From: an uncultured beta proteobacterium
GTDB taxonomy: Bacteria > Pseudomonadota > Gammaproteobacteria > Burkholderiales > Burkholderiaceae
Assembly: GCA_903995005.1 (NCBI GenBank)
Contig: CAJEZV010000008.1
Coordinates: 1-44,868, forward strand
Direction: 5' to 3'
DNA: 44,868 bases
Both the position numbers and the translations under genes were made by a program. Under the pieces are notes generated by a model that was given only the letters and a program-made list of their open reading frames with translations, was not told the origin of the DNA and ran no database searches. How positions within the stretch are numbered: position 1 is the stretch's first letter; each line of letters opens with the position of its first letter. Shown one piece after another: positions 1-10,200 of the stretch.

Positions 1-1607
1 CGCAATTAGTAGGACAAGACCATGTGGTTAAGGCCTTAACCCATGCCTTAGACCAAGGCCGCTTGCATCATGCATGGCTCTTTACGGGTACCCGTGGGGT
101 AGGTAAGACCACTATCGCTCGGATTATGGCTAAAGCACTCAATTGCACTGGAGCCGATGGTTTAGGCAAGATGACTTCAGAGCCCTGTGGAAAATGTCCA
201 GCTTGTATGGAAATTGATGCTGGGCGCTTTGTTGACTATATTGAAATGGATGCTGCCAGCAATCGCGGTGTTGACGATATTGCCGCTCTCCTAGAAAAAG
301 CAGCATACGCACCAAGCAATGCGCGCTACAAGGTATACATGATTGACGAGGTGCACATGCTCACCAATCATGCTTTTAATGCCATGCTCAAAACCCTAGA
401 AGAACCTCCAGAGCACGTCAAATTTATTCTCGCAACTACTGATCCGCAAAAGATCCCAGTCACCATTCTGTCTCGCTGCTTGCAGTTCAACCTCAAGCAA
501 ATGCCAATACCGCTCATCGTTGAGCATTTAGAAAAAGTACTTGCAGCAGAAAAAGTGGAATATGAAGTCAATGCACTAAGAGTGTTAGCTAAAGCAGCTC
601 AAGGCTCCATGCGCGATGCTTTATCACTCACTGATCAAGCGATTGCTTATGCCGCTGGCAAAGTTACTGAAGAATCTGTGCGTGGCATGCTCGGCACATT
701 AGATGATGCATATCTCATCCGTATTCTGGATTGCTTAATTGCAAAAGATGGTGCAAGCCTATTGTCAGTAGCAAATGAAATGGGTGAGCGCAGTATGTCT
801 TTCTCATTGGCACTCCAAGATCTATCCAGCTTGTTGCAAAAGATTGCAGTAGCGCAAATTGTCCCAGAGTCTGTATTAGATGATTGGCCAGAAGCAGGCG
901 AGATTCGTCGCTTGGCTACCCAGCTCACTAAAGAAGAAGCACAGCTCTTCTACCAAATCACGATTACCAGCCGTCCTGATCTATCGTTCGCACCAGATGA
1001 GCAAACGGGTTTTGCGATGACGCTGCTGCGCATGCTGGCATTTCGTCCAGGCAGCGGTGGAGGAGGCTCTGCCCCAGCGCCATCAACCCCAACAGCGCCA
1101 CCAGTTAATACAGTACGTCCAGCGACTGCACCAGCTCCAGCTGCTAAAACATCTTCACCCGCATCTGCGCCCGCTGCTAAATCGGCCGTACCTGTTGCTT
1201 CCGCTCCAGCCGGCAATTCAGCGCAGCGTCCTGATTGGCATGGCTTGATGCGTCAATTGCCAGTTAAAGGTTTAGTACAGCAGTTAGCATTTCAGACAGA
1301 GTTACAAGATTGGAATGATTCAGCAGCTGGTGTACGCGCAACCATCGTTACACCAATGCCACAGTTGGCTTCTGAAGCCTCTGTTGCGCGCTTAGCTGAT
1401 GCACTAACTGCTCACTTTGGTAAGCCAGTCAAGATCGTGATTGAAAAAGGTGAAGTAGAGGGCAAGACAGTTGCTAAGGTCGATGCGCAGATTCATCAAG
1501 AGAAAAGAATGAATGCTGAGCAGATGATTGCAGCCGATCCCTTTATTCAGCAATTAGAAAAAGAGTTTGGTGCCAAAGTAGTCGGCGGCTCTGTTAAACC
1601 ACTCTAA
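1..1607 (+). CDS. dnaX: DNA polymerase III subunit tau/gamma (5' end cut by the window)
   Basis: Clamp-loader ATPase subunit that organises the polymerase III holoenzyme and loads the beta clamp. The frame is open from base 3 and reads QLVGQDH before the GTG at 24, which matches the conserved start region of DnaX, so the true start lies outside the window and the GTG is not the initiation codon. Numbering from codon 24: Walker A GTRGVGKTT at about 22-30, a zinc-binding cysteine group (C41, C55, C58, C61), Walker B/DExx IDEVH at about 107-111, sensor region TTDPQKIP. After about residue 345 comes a Gly/Ala/Pro-rich linker, then a C-terminal domain typical of tau. I saw no clear slippery heptamer plus hairpin, so a separate gamma form is not evident. 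It is followed by ybaB and recR, the usual replication/recombination cluster. Confidence 0.96.
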   Translation, partial: QLVGQDHVVKALTHALDQGRLHHAWLFTGTRGVGKTTIARIMAKALNCTGADGLGKMTSEPCGKCPACMEIDAGRFVDYIEMDAASNRGVDDIAALLEKAAYAPSNARYKVYMIDEVHMLTNHAFNAMLKTLEEPPEHVKFILATTDPQKIPVTILSRCLQFNLKQMPIPLIVEHLEKVLAAEKVEYEVNALRVLAKAAQGSMRDALSLTDQAIAYAAGKVTEESVRGMLGTLDDAYLIRILDCLIAKDGASLLSVANEMGERSMSFSLALQDLSSLLQKIAVAQIVPESVLDDWPEAGEIRRLATQLTKEEAQLFYQITITSRPDLSFAPDEQTGFAMTLLRMLAFRPGSGGGGSAPAPSTPTAPPVNTVRPATAPAPAAKTSSPASAPAAKSAVPVASAPAGNSAQRPDWHGLMRQLPVKGLVQQLAFQTELQDWNDSAAGVRATIVTPMPQLASEASVARLADALTAHFGKPVKIVIEKGEVEGKTVAKVDAQIHQEKRMNAEQMIAADPFIQQLEKEFGAKVVGGSVKPL

Positions 1608-1672
1608 GTCCAAACTCTTTATTAAATCAATTTAATTTTCACTCTATAAATAGCCCTTAAGGAAAAGAAGCG

Positions 1673-1996
1673 ATGATGAAAGGTGGACTTGCTGGCCTCA
1701 TGAAACAGGCTCAGCAGATGCAAGAGAAGATGAAAACTGCGCAAGCTGAATTAGCTGCGTTGGAAGTTACTGGCCAAGCTGCTGGTGGCTTAGTTAAAGT
1801 CACCATCTCTGGTAAGTACGAACTGAAGCGTGTACAAATTGATCCAGGTGCAATGGATGATCGCGAGATGCTCGAAGATTTAATCGTTACTGCTTACACA
1901 GAAGCCTTTAAGCAAGTAGAAGCCGCTAGTGCACAAATGATGTCTGGTGCAACTGCGGGCATGCCAATGCCCCCTGGCTTTAAGTTGCCGTTTTAA
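1673..1996 (+). CDS. ybaB: YbaB/EbfC family nucleoid-associated protein
   Basis: Small DNA-binding protein of 107 residues that dimerises and coats the nucleoid. It has the family layout: an N-terminal amphipathic helix rich in Gln/Met/Lys (KQAQQMQEKMK), a central beta region around VKVTISGKYELKRVQIDP, and a C-terminal helix ending in a Gly/Met/Pro-rich tail. AAGGAAAAG lies just upstream of the tandem ATG ATG at 1673/1676; either may be used. It sits 65 bases after dnaX and 23 bases before recR, the conserved arrangement in most Gram-negatives, which suggests cotranscription and a link to DNA repair or replication. Confidence 0.95.
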   Translation: MMKGGLAGLMKQAQQMQEKMKTAQAELAALEVTGQAAGGLVKVTISGKYELKRVQIDPGAMDDREMLEDLIVTAYTEAFKQVEAASAQMMSGATAGMPMPPGFKLPF

Positions 1997-2019
1997 TTCA
2001 CTAATCAGTTCATTATTTA

Positions 2020-2634
2020 ATGGCACGCATAGAAGCACCTGTTGATGCACTCGGTCGTTTGATTGAGGCATTGCGTGTGCTACCGGGAGTGGGACCTAAG
2101 TCTGCTCAGCGTATGGCTTTTTATCTATTGCAGCATGATCGTAATGGTGCCGCAGTGCTGGCCCAATCATTGGGCGAGGCAGTAGAGACGGTTGGTCACT
2201 GCGCCCGTTGCAATACATTCTCAGAAACTCAAATCTGTAGCACCTGCTCTGATGAGCGTCGTGATCCTTCCTTGCTATGCATTGTGGAGACACCTGCTGA
2301 TCAAGTGATGGTCGAGCAGACCTTAAGTTTCAAAGGCAACTACTTTGTACTCATGGGCCGTCTATCACCACTAGATGGTATGGGCCCTAATGAGATTCAT
2401 TTTGATCGCTTACTGACTCGGATTGAAAATCCTGATACCGGTGTACCGATTCGGGAAGTAGTGCTAGCAACTAACTTCACGAGTGAAGGTGAGGCCACTG
2501 CCCATTACATTGGCGAAGTTCTCAAGGCTAAAGGTATTAAGGTCACCCGTATTGCACGCGGTATTCCAGTAGGTGGTGAGCTTGAGTATGTTGATGCGGG
2601 AACCTTAGCTAGGGCGTTAATGGATCGCCGCTAG
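2020..2634 (+). CDS. recR: Recombination protein RecR
   Basis: Works with RecF and RecO to load RecA onto SSB-coated gapped DNA. The 204-residue length is standard. Visible domains in order: helix-hairpin-helix around [10 protein letters not shown] (21-30), a C4 zinc finger (C61, C64, C73, C76), a Toprim domain starting at LCIVETPAD, and a C-terminal segment with [12 protein letters not shown]. The ATG at 2020 is the only reasonable start; no strong Shine-Dalgarno is visible in the short gap after ybaB. It is the last gene of the dnaX-ybaB-recR cluster. The next 213 bases before the porin gene hold no convincing gene; a GATAAT at 2736-2741 could be a -10 box but lacks a good -35. Confidence 0.97.
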   Translation: MARIEAPVDALGRLIEALRVLPGVGPKSAQRMAFYLLQHDRNGAAVLAQSLGEAVETVGHCARCNTFSETQICSTCSDERRDPSLLCIVETPADQVMVEQTLSFKGNYFVLMGRLSPLDGMGPNEIHFDRLLTRIENPDTGVPIREVVLATNFTSEGEATAHYIGEVLKAKGIKVTRIARGIPVGGELEYVDAGTLARALMDRR

Positions 2635-2847
2635 TTCAAAGCAAGATCAGTAGTCCAGTTGTTTTCAGGGCACACCTCAAGTGCTTATCTGTCATTCCAT
2701 TGCCATAAAGACTAGGTAAATCACTCCTTTTTGGGGATAATTTGGTCTGCACCACCCTTGGGCTTCAATCTCAAGCTGTGTTTGCCTAGTTTTTCCTATC
2801 GGCACCTTGCTATTGCATTGCACTGGCATCCCAATTAGAAATTGTGA

Positions 2848-4263
2848 ATGACCCGCAAGTTTTATCTACTCCTCCTGTTGAGCATTATTTGCACTTTCCT
2901 CGGAGCAACTGCATTCGCGCAGAAGGCGGGCTCGGGCTCGGACCAAATTGCCACTTTTGCATCACCCATTCAGGATTTTCCAACAGAGGGTGAACTCTTT
3001 GGGTTGCCAGTAAACATACACGGCCAAACTACTTACGTTAATCAGCGTTACAACAATTTCACATCTAGCTATTCTGGTCCAAATAGTTTGAATGCTCAGA
3101 ACTCGATGAGCTACACCTGGTCAGGCACTTTATTCTTTGGTGCTCGCGTGGCGCCCAATACGGATATCTACTTCAACCCAGAGGTGATCTCTGGCGTGCC
3201 TTTTTCTGGTTTAGTAGGTTTGGGCGGCTTTACCAACGGTGAAGGTAGTAAGGCTACTGGAGCACAAGCCAAGTTTTACTCTGCCAGAGCATTTGTGAGG
3301 CAAACATTTAATCAAGAGGGCGACAAAGCTGTCCTTGAGAATGAGGCTAACCAAATTACACAAACCGTTAGTAGCAATCGTGTTGTTGTGACTGCTGGAC
3401 AGTTTTCTACTTTAGATATTTTTGACGATAGTCGCTACGCTAAAGATCCACGCATTCAGTTCATGAACTGGGGCAATATGACTTACTTGGCATATGACTA
3501 TTCTGCTGACGCACGCGGCTACAGTACTGGCCTAGCGGGCGAATGGTATCTTGATAATTGGGTCTTGCGGGCCTCTCGTATGCTCGCACCGAAAAATCCC
3601 AATGGCCGTGATCTCAATTGGCAAATCTTTAATACTTATGGTGATCAAATTGAAGTTGAGCGGCAACACAATATTGCCGACCTTCCTGGCAAGGTCAGTG
3701 TGCTTGCTTACCGCAACAGAATGATTCTGGCGCGCTTTTCTGATGCAACCAATTATGTAGTTGCTAATAATGCCCAAGGTACGCAAGCGATTAATAATGT
3801 GCGCACTAATTACCAATATAAAACCGGTGTCGGTATTCATGGTGAGCAGGCCTTGACAAAAGATCTAGGGATCTATGGCCGTGCATTCACATCCGATGGC
3901 CATACTGAAACGATGTCATTCACTGAAGCAGATAACTCAATCTCGGTTGGTATGGGTATGAATGGCACAAGCTGGAAGCGTCCGAGTGACACTATTGGTA
4001 TCTCGATGATGCAAAACGGACTCTCGAGTTTTAGAAGAGGGTATTTGCAAGCTGGTGGTGTCTCTTACTTTATTGGCGACTATGCTGGTGCAGGCCAGAC
4101 AATTTCCTATCGACCAGAAAGAATTGGCGAGGTGTATTACAACACCAAGGTGATTAAGAATGTGCTCGCTGGTTTGAACTTTCAGCACATCAATAATCCT
4201 GCATATAACGCTGCCCGCGGCCCTGTAAACATCTTGTCTTTCAGGATTCATGCTGAGTTTTAA
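2848..4263 (+). CDS. OprB-family carbohydrate porin-like outer-membrane protein
   Basis: Outer-membrane beta-barrel of 471 residues. The N-terminus is a clear signal peptide: MTRKF, a hydrophobic run of Leu/Ile/Cys, then cleavage near AFAQ-KAGS. The mature part has alternating aromatic/polar strands and ends in aspartate/aromatic-rich strands with a terminal Phe (HAEF), the usual outer-membrane insertion signal. Segments such as IYFNPEV, GVPFSGLVGLGGFTNGE, DDSRYAKDPRIQFMNW and NPAYNAARGPVN are those I associate with OprB-like carbohydrate porins of Burkholderiales. Substrate cannot be read from sequence. It sits directly upstream of the metal RND operon in the same orientation but is separated from it by a predicted promoter and stem-loop, so cotranscription is uncertain; it might serve as an accessory pore for the same stress response. 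Confidence 0.8.
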   Translation: MTRKFYLLLLLSIICTFLGATAFAQKAGSGSDQIATFASPIQDFPTEGELFGLPVNIHGQTTYVNQRYNNFTSSYSGPNSLNAQNSMSYTWSGTLFFGARVAPNTDIYFNPEVISGVPFSGLVGLGGFTNGEGSKATGAQAKFYSARAFVRQTFNQEGDKAVLENEANQITQTVSSNRVVVTAGQFSTLDIFDDSRYAKDPRIQFMNWGNMTYLAYDYSADARGYSTGLAGEWYLDNWVLRASRMLAPKNPNGRDLNWQIFNTYGDQIEVERQHNIADLPGKVSVLAYRNRMILARFSDATNYVVANNAQGTQAINNVRTNYQYKTGVGIHGEQALTKDLGIYGRAFTSDGHTETMSFTEADNSISVGMGMNGTSWKRPSDTIGISMMQNGLSSFRRGYLQAGGVSYFIGDYAGAGQTISYRPERIGEVYYNTKVIKNVLAGLNFQHINNPAYNAARGPVNILSFRIHAEF

Positions 4264-4350
4264 GCGTTCTGTTGTCCCAGCTTTTAATTATTTTCTTTAG
4301 AATCAATAAGATAGCCATTCCTAATTATTAGACTTTTGGCTTTTGTCACC

Positions 4351-4356
4351 TATAAT
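4351..4356 (+). promoter_or_regulatory. Predicted sigma-70 -10 box for the RND efflux operon
   Basis: A perfect TATAAT lies 95 bases upstream of the TTG start of the outer-membrane efflux gene. The -35 region at the right distance is poor (TTAGAC at 4328-4333), so the promoter might need an activator. Transcription would begin near 4363, at the foot of the stem-loop described next. Confidence 0.45.
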
Positions 4357-4363
4357 CTCTAAA

Positions 4364-4411
4364 AGCCCCCTGAAATGGGTATTTCTAGGATCTAAATCTG
4401 CATCAGGGGCT
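4364..4411 (+). promoter_or_regulatory. 5'-leader stem-loop before the RND efflux operon
   Basis: AGCCCCCTGA (4364-4373) pairs with TCAGGGGCT (4403-4411) with a single bulged C, enclosing a loop of 29 bases. No T-run follows, so it is not a simple intrinsic terminator. It lies between the predicted transcription start and the TTG start at 4451. It could stabilise the 5' end, or be part of a cis-regulatory leader. I do not recognise it as a known riboswitch class. Confidence 0.5.
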
Positions 4412-4450
4412 ATAAAAACAGCATTTATATTGATTTAGAGGTAGCCGCAT

Positions 4451-5968
4451 TTGTTGATTTACGGCATACGCAAGAGAGATGTAGCAAATTTACTCAAAAG
4501 CATTGCACCATATGCAATGGCGACTTTTGCGATTTCCGCTTTTGCACAAGCTCCTGGTCCTAATGCTCCTGCGAGTGTCACTGTGCAATCTGGTGACTCC
4601 TCCTTAACAGCGCCGCCATCCATTGGCGCGCAACTCAGTAGCCAAGACCCAAGTTCAAAAGCAGCAGAATTATTTGCCCCGGTTACCAAAGCGAATACAC
4701 CCAAGATTTATACCAAACCGATTTCATCCGGACCAACCGAGATGGATCTGCGTCAATTGTGGAGTGAGTTAAAACTGAATAACCCACAATTGTCTTCATT
4801 GCGTGAGTCCTATTTATCTGCCAAGGCAACCGTGCCGCAGATTGCTGCACCAGCGAATCCACAAGTTGGATTGGTGTGGTCAGGTATGCCAGTCAATTCA
4901 CCATTTGCCTTAGGTGGTGCAAATGCACCATCAGCTGCTAATCCTAATGGCATCAGTAGTAATAACGCTATTTCGGTAGCACAACCATTTCAGTTTCCTG
5001 GAAAGAAGAGTTTGGCAGCGGATATTGCGAATACCAATGCAGAAGCGCTCCTGGCAAGCTCTGAATCTACTTATTTGCAATTGGGCGCACAACTCTCAAC
5101 CCTTTACTACAACGCGCTAGCAGCTCAAAAGCAGCTTCAGGTTCTGAAAGAGTCTGTCATGCGCCTAGAGATGGTGAAGAATGTTGCTAAAGCACGCTAC
5201 GCCAATAATGCAGCAGCTTATGTTGAATACCTCAACGCACAAGTGGCGCAAAGTGCAGCTCAGGCCGATCAGTTCAATGTTGAGCGCCAATTACAAGTTG
5301 CACTCAACAACATCAATACCTTAGTAGGCCGTCACTCCCGCGAGAAATTAGTTCTTCGTGGTGATGTGCGTCGCGCCATGAGTAGTGTGCCCACTTTAGT
5401 GGAGTTAGAAGACTATGCAGAATCGAGTCATCCCGCTTTAAAAAGTTCAGCCCTACAACTCGATGCTGCACGTAAGGGTGTTGACTTGGCCAAAAAAGCA
5501 TATCTCCCAGACTTTCAGGTGATTGGTTCTTCTTACACTCCGCGTGGACCTTTTTCTGCTAACAATGGTGCGATGTTTTATCAGTTCGAATTAGATCTCA
5601 TCATTCCGCTGTATTTCTTTACCAAAGAAAAGTATGGGGTAGAGCAGGCGCAACGTAATCAAGCGGCCGCTGAGGCTGGCAATATCTCTAATCGTCAGCA
5701 AATTGTATTGGCCGTCAATACAGCCTATGCCGCCTATGAGCAGGCTAAGAGCCAAACCCAATTCTTAAAAGACCGCCAAGTGCCACAGGCGGATGCTGCC
5801 TATAAGGTGGGCCTGACCCAGTACTCGAATAATGGTCAAGGATTTAATGATTTATTGACTGCGCAAACTCAATTGCGTAACTTAGAGATTGCATTGGCGC
5901 AAGCAGAGAGTAATCTATTGCAAGCGCAAGCAGTATTAATGGTTTCTGCGGGCAAAGAGCCTTTTTAA
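4451..5968 (+). CDS. TolC/CzcC-type outer-membrane efflux protein
   Basis: Outer-membrane channel of a tripartite heavy-metal RND pump. The protein is 505 residues with an N-terminal hydrophobic segment and cleavage-like site at ISAFAQA-PG, then two repeats typical of the OEP family: long coiled-coil alpha-barrel segments (for example the Ala/Gln-rich stretch around YLNAQVAQSAAQADQ and the C-terminal LRNLEIALAQAESN) alternating with barrel strands. NPQLSSLRESYLSAKA near residue 113 is the common first OEP helix. No lipobox is seen. The start is TTG at 4451 (a second TTG follows at 4454) with GAGGTA about eight bases upstream; no ATG gives a full signal peptide. It is followed after nine bases by the adaptor and then the permease gene, giving CBA order. 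Confidence 0.9.
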   Translation: MLIYGIRKRDVANLLKSIAPYAMATFAISAFAQAPGPNAPASVTVQSGDSSLTAPPSIGAQLSSQDPSSKAAELFAPVTKANTPKIYTKPISSGPTEMDLRQLWSELKLNNPQLSSLRESYLSAKATVPQIAAPANPQVGLVWSGMPVNSPFALGGANAPSAANPNGISSNNAISVAQPFQFPGKKSLAADIANTNAEALLASSESTYLQLGAQLSTLYYNALAAQKQLQVLKESVMRLEMVKNVAKARYANNAAAYVEYLNAQVAQSAAQADQFNVERQLQVALNNINTLVGRHSREKLVLRGDVRRAMSSVPTLVELEDYAESSHPALKSSALQLDAARKGVDLAKKAYLPDFQVIGSSYTPRGPFSANNGAMFYQFELDLIIPLYFFTKEKYGVEQAQRNQAAAEAGNISNRQQIVLAVNTAYAAYEQAKSQTQFLKDRQVPQADAAYKVGLTQYSNNGQGFNDLLTAQTQLRNLEIALAQAESNLLQAQAVLMVSAGKEPF

Positions 5969-5977
5969 GGAGTAGTT

Positions 5978-7249
5978 TTGATTGATAAATTGATTGCGTT
6001 TTTAAAAGGTTTACCTGAGAAGGTAAAGCCGCATTTGCACAAAGGTGTGCACGATGGCGCACATCATGCAAAAGTTGCTGCTACTGGCTTGGCTGGTTTG
6101 TATTGGAATCTATCTCCAACAAATCGTTATCGCGTTCGTTTAGCTGCTTTTGCTTTTGCAATTCTATCGATTGGTATTGTGCTTGGTCGCGTGACTAACG
6201 TGAATCGCGTCGTTAAAATTGAGAGCTCTAGCAAGGGATTGAAGGTTGAGGCTACCGGTATTTTGGAGTTACAACTCCCTGGCGTAAAACTCAATCCTGA
6301 GATCTATGTATTTCAGACTGCAGAAAAAGTGCAGGTGCCAGTCAATATTAAAGTGCCAGGACGTCTAGCTTTTAATGCTGAAAAATCAAAAGTACTTTCA
6401 GCACGTGCTCCAGGTAGGGTTGAGCGTATTTATGCCTTTGATGGCGCGCAAGTGGATGTCGGTTCACCAGTGGTAGAGCTTTATAGTCCCGAATTTATTT
6501 CTGCCCAACAGGAGTATTTGCTCTCTTCTAAAACCGCCCAGGTTTTAGAGGGCAGTAAAACCATGAGTGACTTACTGGGGGATGCCCGTATTACTCAGCA
6601 AGCTGCTGCTAACCGCATGAGAAACCTAGGTGCGGGAGATGGGGATATCAAGAGTATTGAAGCTACTGGAAAGACAACGGCTAATTTGGTGATGCGTTCA
6701 CCACTGAAGGGTGTTGTAGTAAAGCGCAATGTAGAGCCTGGTTCAACGCTAAGCTCCGGTGATGTTATTGCCACACTGGCTGATCCTAAGCAACTCTGGT
6801 TCTTGGGTAACGTATTTGAGCAAGATTTCAGAATGATTAAGCAGGGTCAGAAGATGATCTTGCGTCTTGAGGCATATCCTGAGAAAGAATTCATTGCTTA
6901 TGCCAATTACATTGCACCAACCATTGACCCACAAACTCGGGCCTTATTAATTCGTGCAGATGTAGAAAACACCGATGATTTGCTACGCCCCGACATGTAT
7001 GCCTCTGCATTGCTGACAACAGGTAATGCAGATGCAGTAGTAGTTCCTCAGTCAGCCATTGTCCGTATTCGTGAGAATCGTTTTGCGATTATTAAAGTAG
7101 GTGAAGAGACTTTCCGTCGCGTACCCGTAAAAGGGTATGACCTTAATAGTAAGTCCTTTGCAATTACCGAGGGTGTCGAACCCGGATGGAAGGTTTTAGC
7201 AGAAGGCGCTGTTTTGTTAAACGACCGCTTCGCCAAGCAGGAGGATTAA
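5978..7249 (+). CDS. CzcB/CusB-type periplasmic adaptor of the RND pump
   Basis: Membrane-fusion subunit that links the inner-membrane permease to the outer-membrane channel. The 423-residue protein has a cytoplasmic N-terminal stretch of about 50 residues, one transmembrane helix (about 54-70, AAFAFAILSIGIVLG), then a barrel-sandwich half motif APGRVERIYAFDGAQVDVGSPV followed by the family signature ELYSPEFISAQQEYL. The second half motif MRSPLKGVVVKRNVEPGSTLSSGDV and the beta-barrel and membrane-proximal domains follow. There is no His-rich metal-binding insert of the kind seen in classical CzcB, and no Met-rich cluster as in CusB, so metal specificity is not evident. The start is TTG at 5978 with AAGGAG at 5968-5973; the gene ends one base before the permease start codon, implying tight translational coupling. 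Confidence 0.92.
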   Translation: MIDKLIAFLKGLPEKVKPHLHKGVHDGAHHAKVAATGLAGLYWNLSPTNRYRVRLAAFAFAILSIGIVLGRVTNVNRVVKIESSSKGLKVEATGILELQLPGVKLNPEIYVFQTAEKVQVPVNIKVPGRLAFNAEKSKVLSARAPGRVERIYAFDGAQVDVGSPVVELYSPEFISAQQEYLLSSKTAQVLEGSKTMSDLLGDARITQQAAANRMRNLGAGDGDIKSIEATGKTTANLVMRSPLKGVVVKRNVEPGSTLSSGDVIATLADPKQLWFLGNVFEQDFRMIKQGQKMILRLEAYPEKEFIAYANYIAPTIDPQTRALLIRADVENTDDLLRPDMYASALLTTGNADAVVVPQSAIVRIRENRFAIIKVGEETFRRVPVKGYDLNSKSFAITEGVEPGWKVLAEGAVLLNDRFAKQED

Positions 7250-10200
7250 TTGAGCGTTTTCACCTCCTTCATTCGAGGGGTAATCGAGAAGCGGGTATTG
7301 GTTATCTTCGCTTCCATCGTATTGCTTGGATTAGGCATGCTCAGCTTGAGCAAATTGCCAATTCAGCCATATCCAGGTGTTGCGCCATTAACAATCCAAG
7401 CTATTTCACAGTGGCCTGGAAGAAGTACTACCGAGGTTGAGCAGCAAGTTACCATTCCTGTTGAAAACGCATTGGCTGGTATTCCAGGTCTGCAAGCCTT
7501 TCGCTCTGTATCGCTATTTGGCTTATCTGTAGTCACACTCAAATTTAATGACACTACAGATCCATTCAAGGCACGCCAAACTTTTTTAGCAAATTTAGCG
7601 AACGTCAGCTTTCCGCCGGGTGTGACTTCAAGCATTAGCCCTGACTCAGATGCAACCGGCGAGATCATGCGTTACGAGGTACGTTCTGATTACGCCACTT
7701 CAACACTATTAAAGACACTGCAGAACTATGAGATCTATAAAGAGCTCAAGCAAACACCCGGTGTAGCTGATGTTTCTTCATTTGGCGGCAAGGTGCGGCA
7801 ATATCAGGTGATCGTCAGCCCCGAAAGTCTTCAGGCTAAAAGCGTTTCTGTTAATCAATTAATCTTGGCGCTTACGAATGCCAACAGCAACGCCGGTGGT
7901 GGTCTATTGCCTAGCGGTGAACAACAGTTTGTAGTTCGCGGGGTAGGTCTCCTAAAAAATATTGCGGATATTAAAGAAGTAGTTATCACCATCAATAATG
8001 GTGTACCGATTCGTATTGGTGATGTAGCGAGAGTAGATATTGGTAACGCGCCACGTTTAGGAATGTTCCAGTTCAATCACAATCCAGACTCTGTTGAGGG
8101 GATCGTTTACTTACGCCGCGGTGAGAATGCTACCGAAGTATTGGCACGTGTTCGTAATACTGTTGACAACATCAACAAACACGTACTGCCACCAGGTATT
8201 GAGGTAAAGCCGTTCTACGATCGTCAGGTTCTGCTAGATATCACGATTGGTACGGTTAAGCATACCTTGTTCTTTGGTATTTCTTTAGTACTGGCAGTCT
8301 TATTCTTTTTCTTGGGTAATATTCGGGCGGCTGCCGTAGTTGCTGCTGTTATTCCGCTGGCTTTGTGTGTGTCTTTTATTCAGATGCATTTATGGAGTGT
8401 GCCAGCCAACTTAATTTCCCTGGGCGCAATTGACTTTGGGGTGATCGTCGACTCCGCGGTGATTCTGACAGAGAACGTCATGCGCCATTTAGAGGAGGGC
8501 GGTAAGCGTCTCAACCAAAGCATCATTATGGCGACCAGTGAAGTACAGCGTGCCATGATTTATTCAACCGGCATCATTATTGTTGCCTACTCCCCATTGT
8601 TCTTTATGGGTGGCGTCGAGGGCATCATCTTCAAGCCGATGGCCTTCACCATGGGCTTTGCTTTGATTGCAGCAATGATTTTGAGTTTAACTTTCTTGCC
8701 GGCAATGATTTCTTTGGTGTTTGGTGAGAACTTGCATCACAAACCACCATCATTCATTACCAAAATTCTCGAGAGTTATAAGCCTTTGCTGAGAAAATGG
8801 ATGGATCGTCCATTAACAGTATTTTCAGTAGCGGTGTTTGTGCTTGGATTAACCCTATTAAGTATGACTCGCCTGGGTACTGCCTTCCTGCCAACCCTTG
8901 AAGAGAACAATATTTGGTTACGCGTTACCTTGCCAAACACAGTAGATCTGGATTATTCAGTGAAGGTTGCCAATCAACTTCGCGAAACTTTCTTAAAGCA
9001 ACCTGAGATTGATAAGGTCGCAGCACAGATTGGCCGCCCTGATGATGGCACTGACTCTACTGGTGTTTTCAACCAGGAATATGGACTGTATTTGAAGAGC
9101 CCCGATAAGATGCCCGCCGGCTCTTCGAAGAAAGACCTCATTGCGCACTTAGAAAACGAACTCAATAAGATTCCGGGTATTACTTATAGCTTCTCGCAAT
9201 ACATTCAAGATAACGTCAATGAGGCCTTATCTGGCGTTAAGGGTGAGAACTCAGTCAAGATTTATGGCACCGATCTTGAGGTCTTAGATCAAAAAGCACA
9301 TGAAGTGATTGATCAACTGAAAAAGGTACGTGGCGTAGCGGATGAGGGCATCTTAAAAGAGCTCGGTCAGCCAACCCTCAATATTCAGATCGATCGTGAG
9401 CGTGCAGCTCGTTACAACATTAACGTGAATGATATTCAGACTGTAGTTGCTAATGCGATCGGTGGCGCAGCGGTAACCAATTTATTGGAAGATGAAAAGA
9501 CCTTTGGTATTGCGATTCGTTTAAATGAAGGCAGTCGTAATGATGTGGCAGATATTGGCCATTTATTAGTGGAGTCTCCAGACGGTATCAAGATCCCGCT
9601 CTCCATGGTTGCTACTGTTAAATTAATCGATGGACCATTCTTTATCTATCGCGAAGCAGGCAAGCGCTATATCGCGATCAAATTTAGCGTGCGTAATCGT
9701 GACTTAGGTAGCGCTGTTGAAGATGCGCAGTATTTAGTAGAGCAAAACATCACCTTGCCGCCAAACTATTCCATTAGCTGGGATGGACAGTTCAATCAAA
9801 TGAAGCAGGCGCAAAAGAAACTGATGTTGATTGTGCCTTTAGCCTTGCTAGGTATCTTCTTGTTGCTCGTGAGTGCCTTTGGTAACTTCCACGATGCCTT
9901 TATTGTGATGATCAATGTGCCATTTGCAGCCATTGGTGGCGTTCTTGCTTTGCATCTTGCTGGTGAGACGCTGAGCATCTCAGCATTCTTTGGATTCTTA
10001 TCGCTCTTTGGCATTGCCATTCAGGATGGTGTGATCTTGATCTCCTTTATTAATAAGACGGCGGCAACTGAACATGGCCAGATGAAGGACATCATGGTGG
10101 AGGGCGCCTCTTTGCGTGTACGTCCGGTTCTGATGACTGCAGCGCTCTCAGGTTTAGGCCTTTTGCCAGCCGCTTTATCGCACTCGATTGGTTCTGAAGC

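Noticed and set aside
950-1216. ORFs on both strands over the Ala/Pro-rich linker of dnaX
   Set aside because: Shadow frames caused by the repetitive G+C-rich linker codons.
1100-1250. Programmed frameshift site in dnaX for a gamma subunit
   Set aside because: I looked for an A-rich heptamer with a following hairpin in the linker region and found none that is convincing.
3532-4251. Minus-strand ORFs of about 100 codons inside the porin gene
   Set aside because: Antisense shadows without ribosome sites or recognisable protein features.
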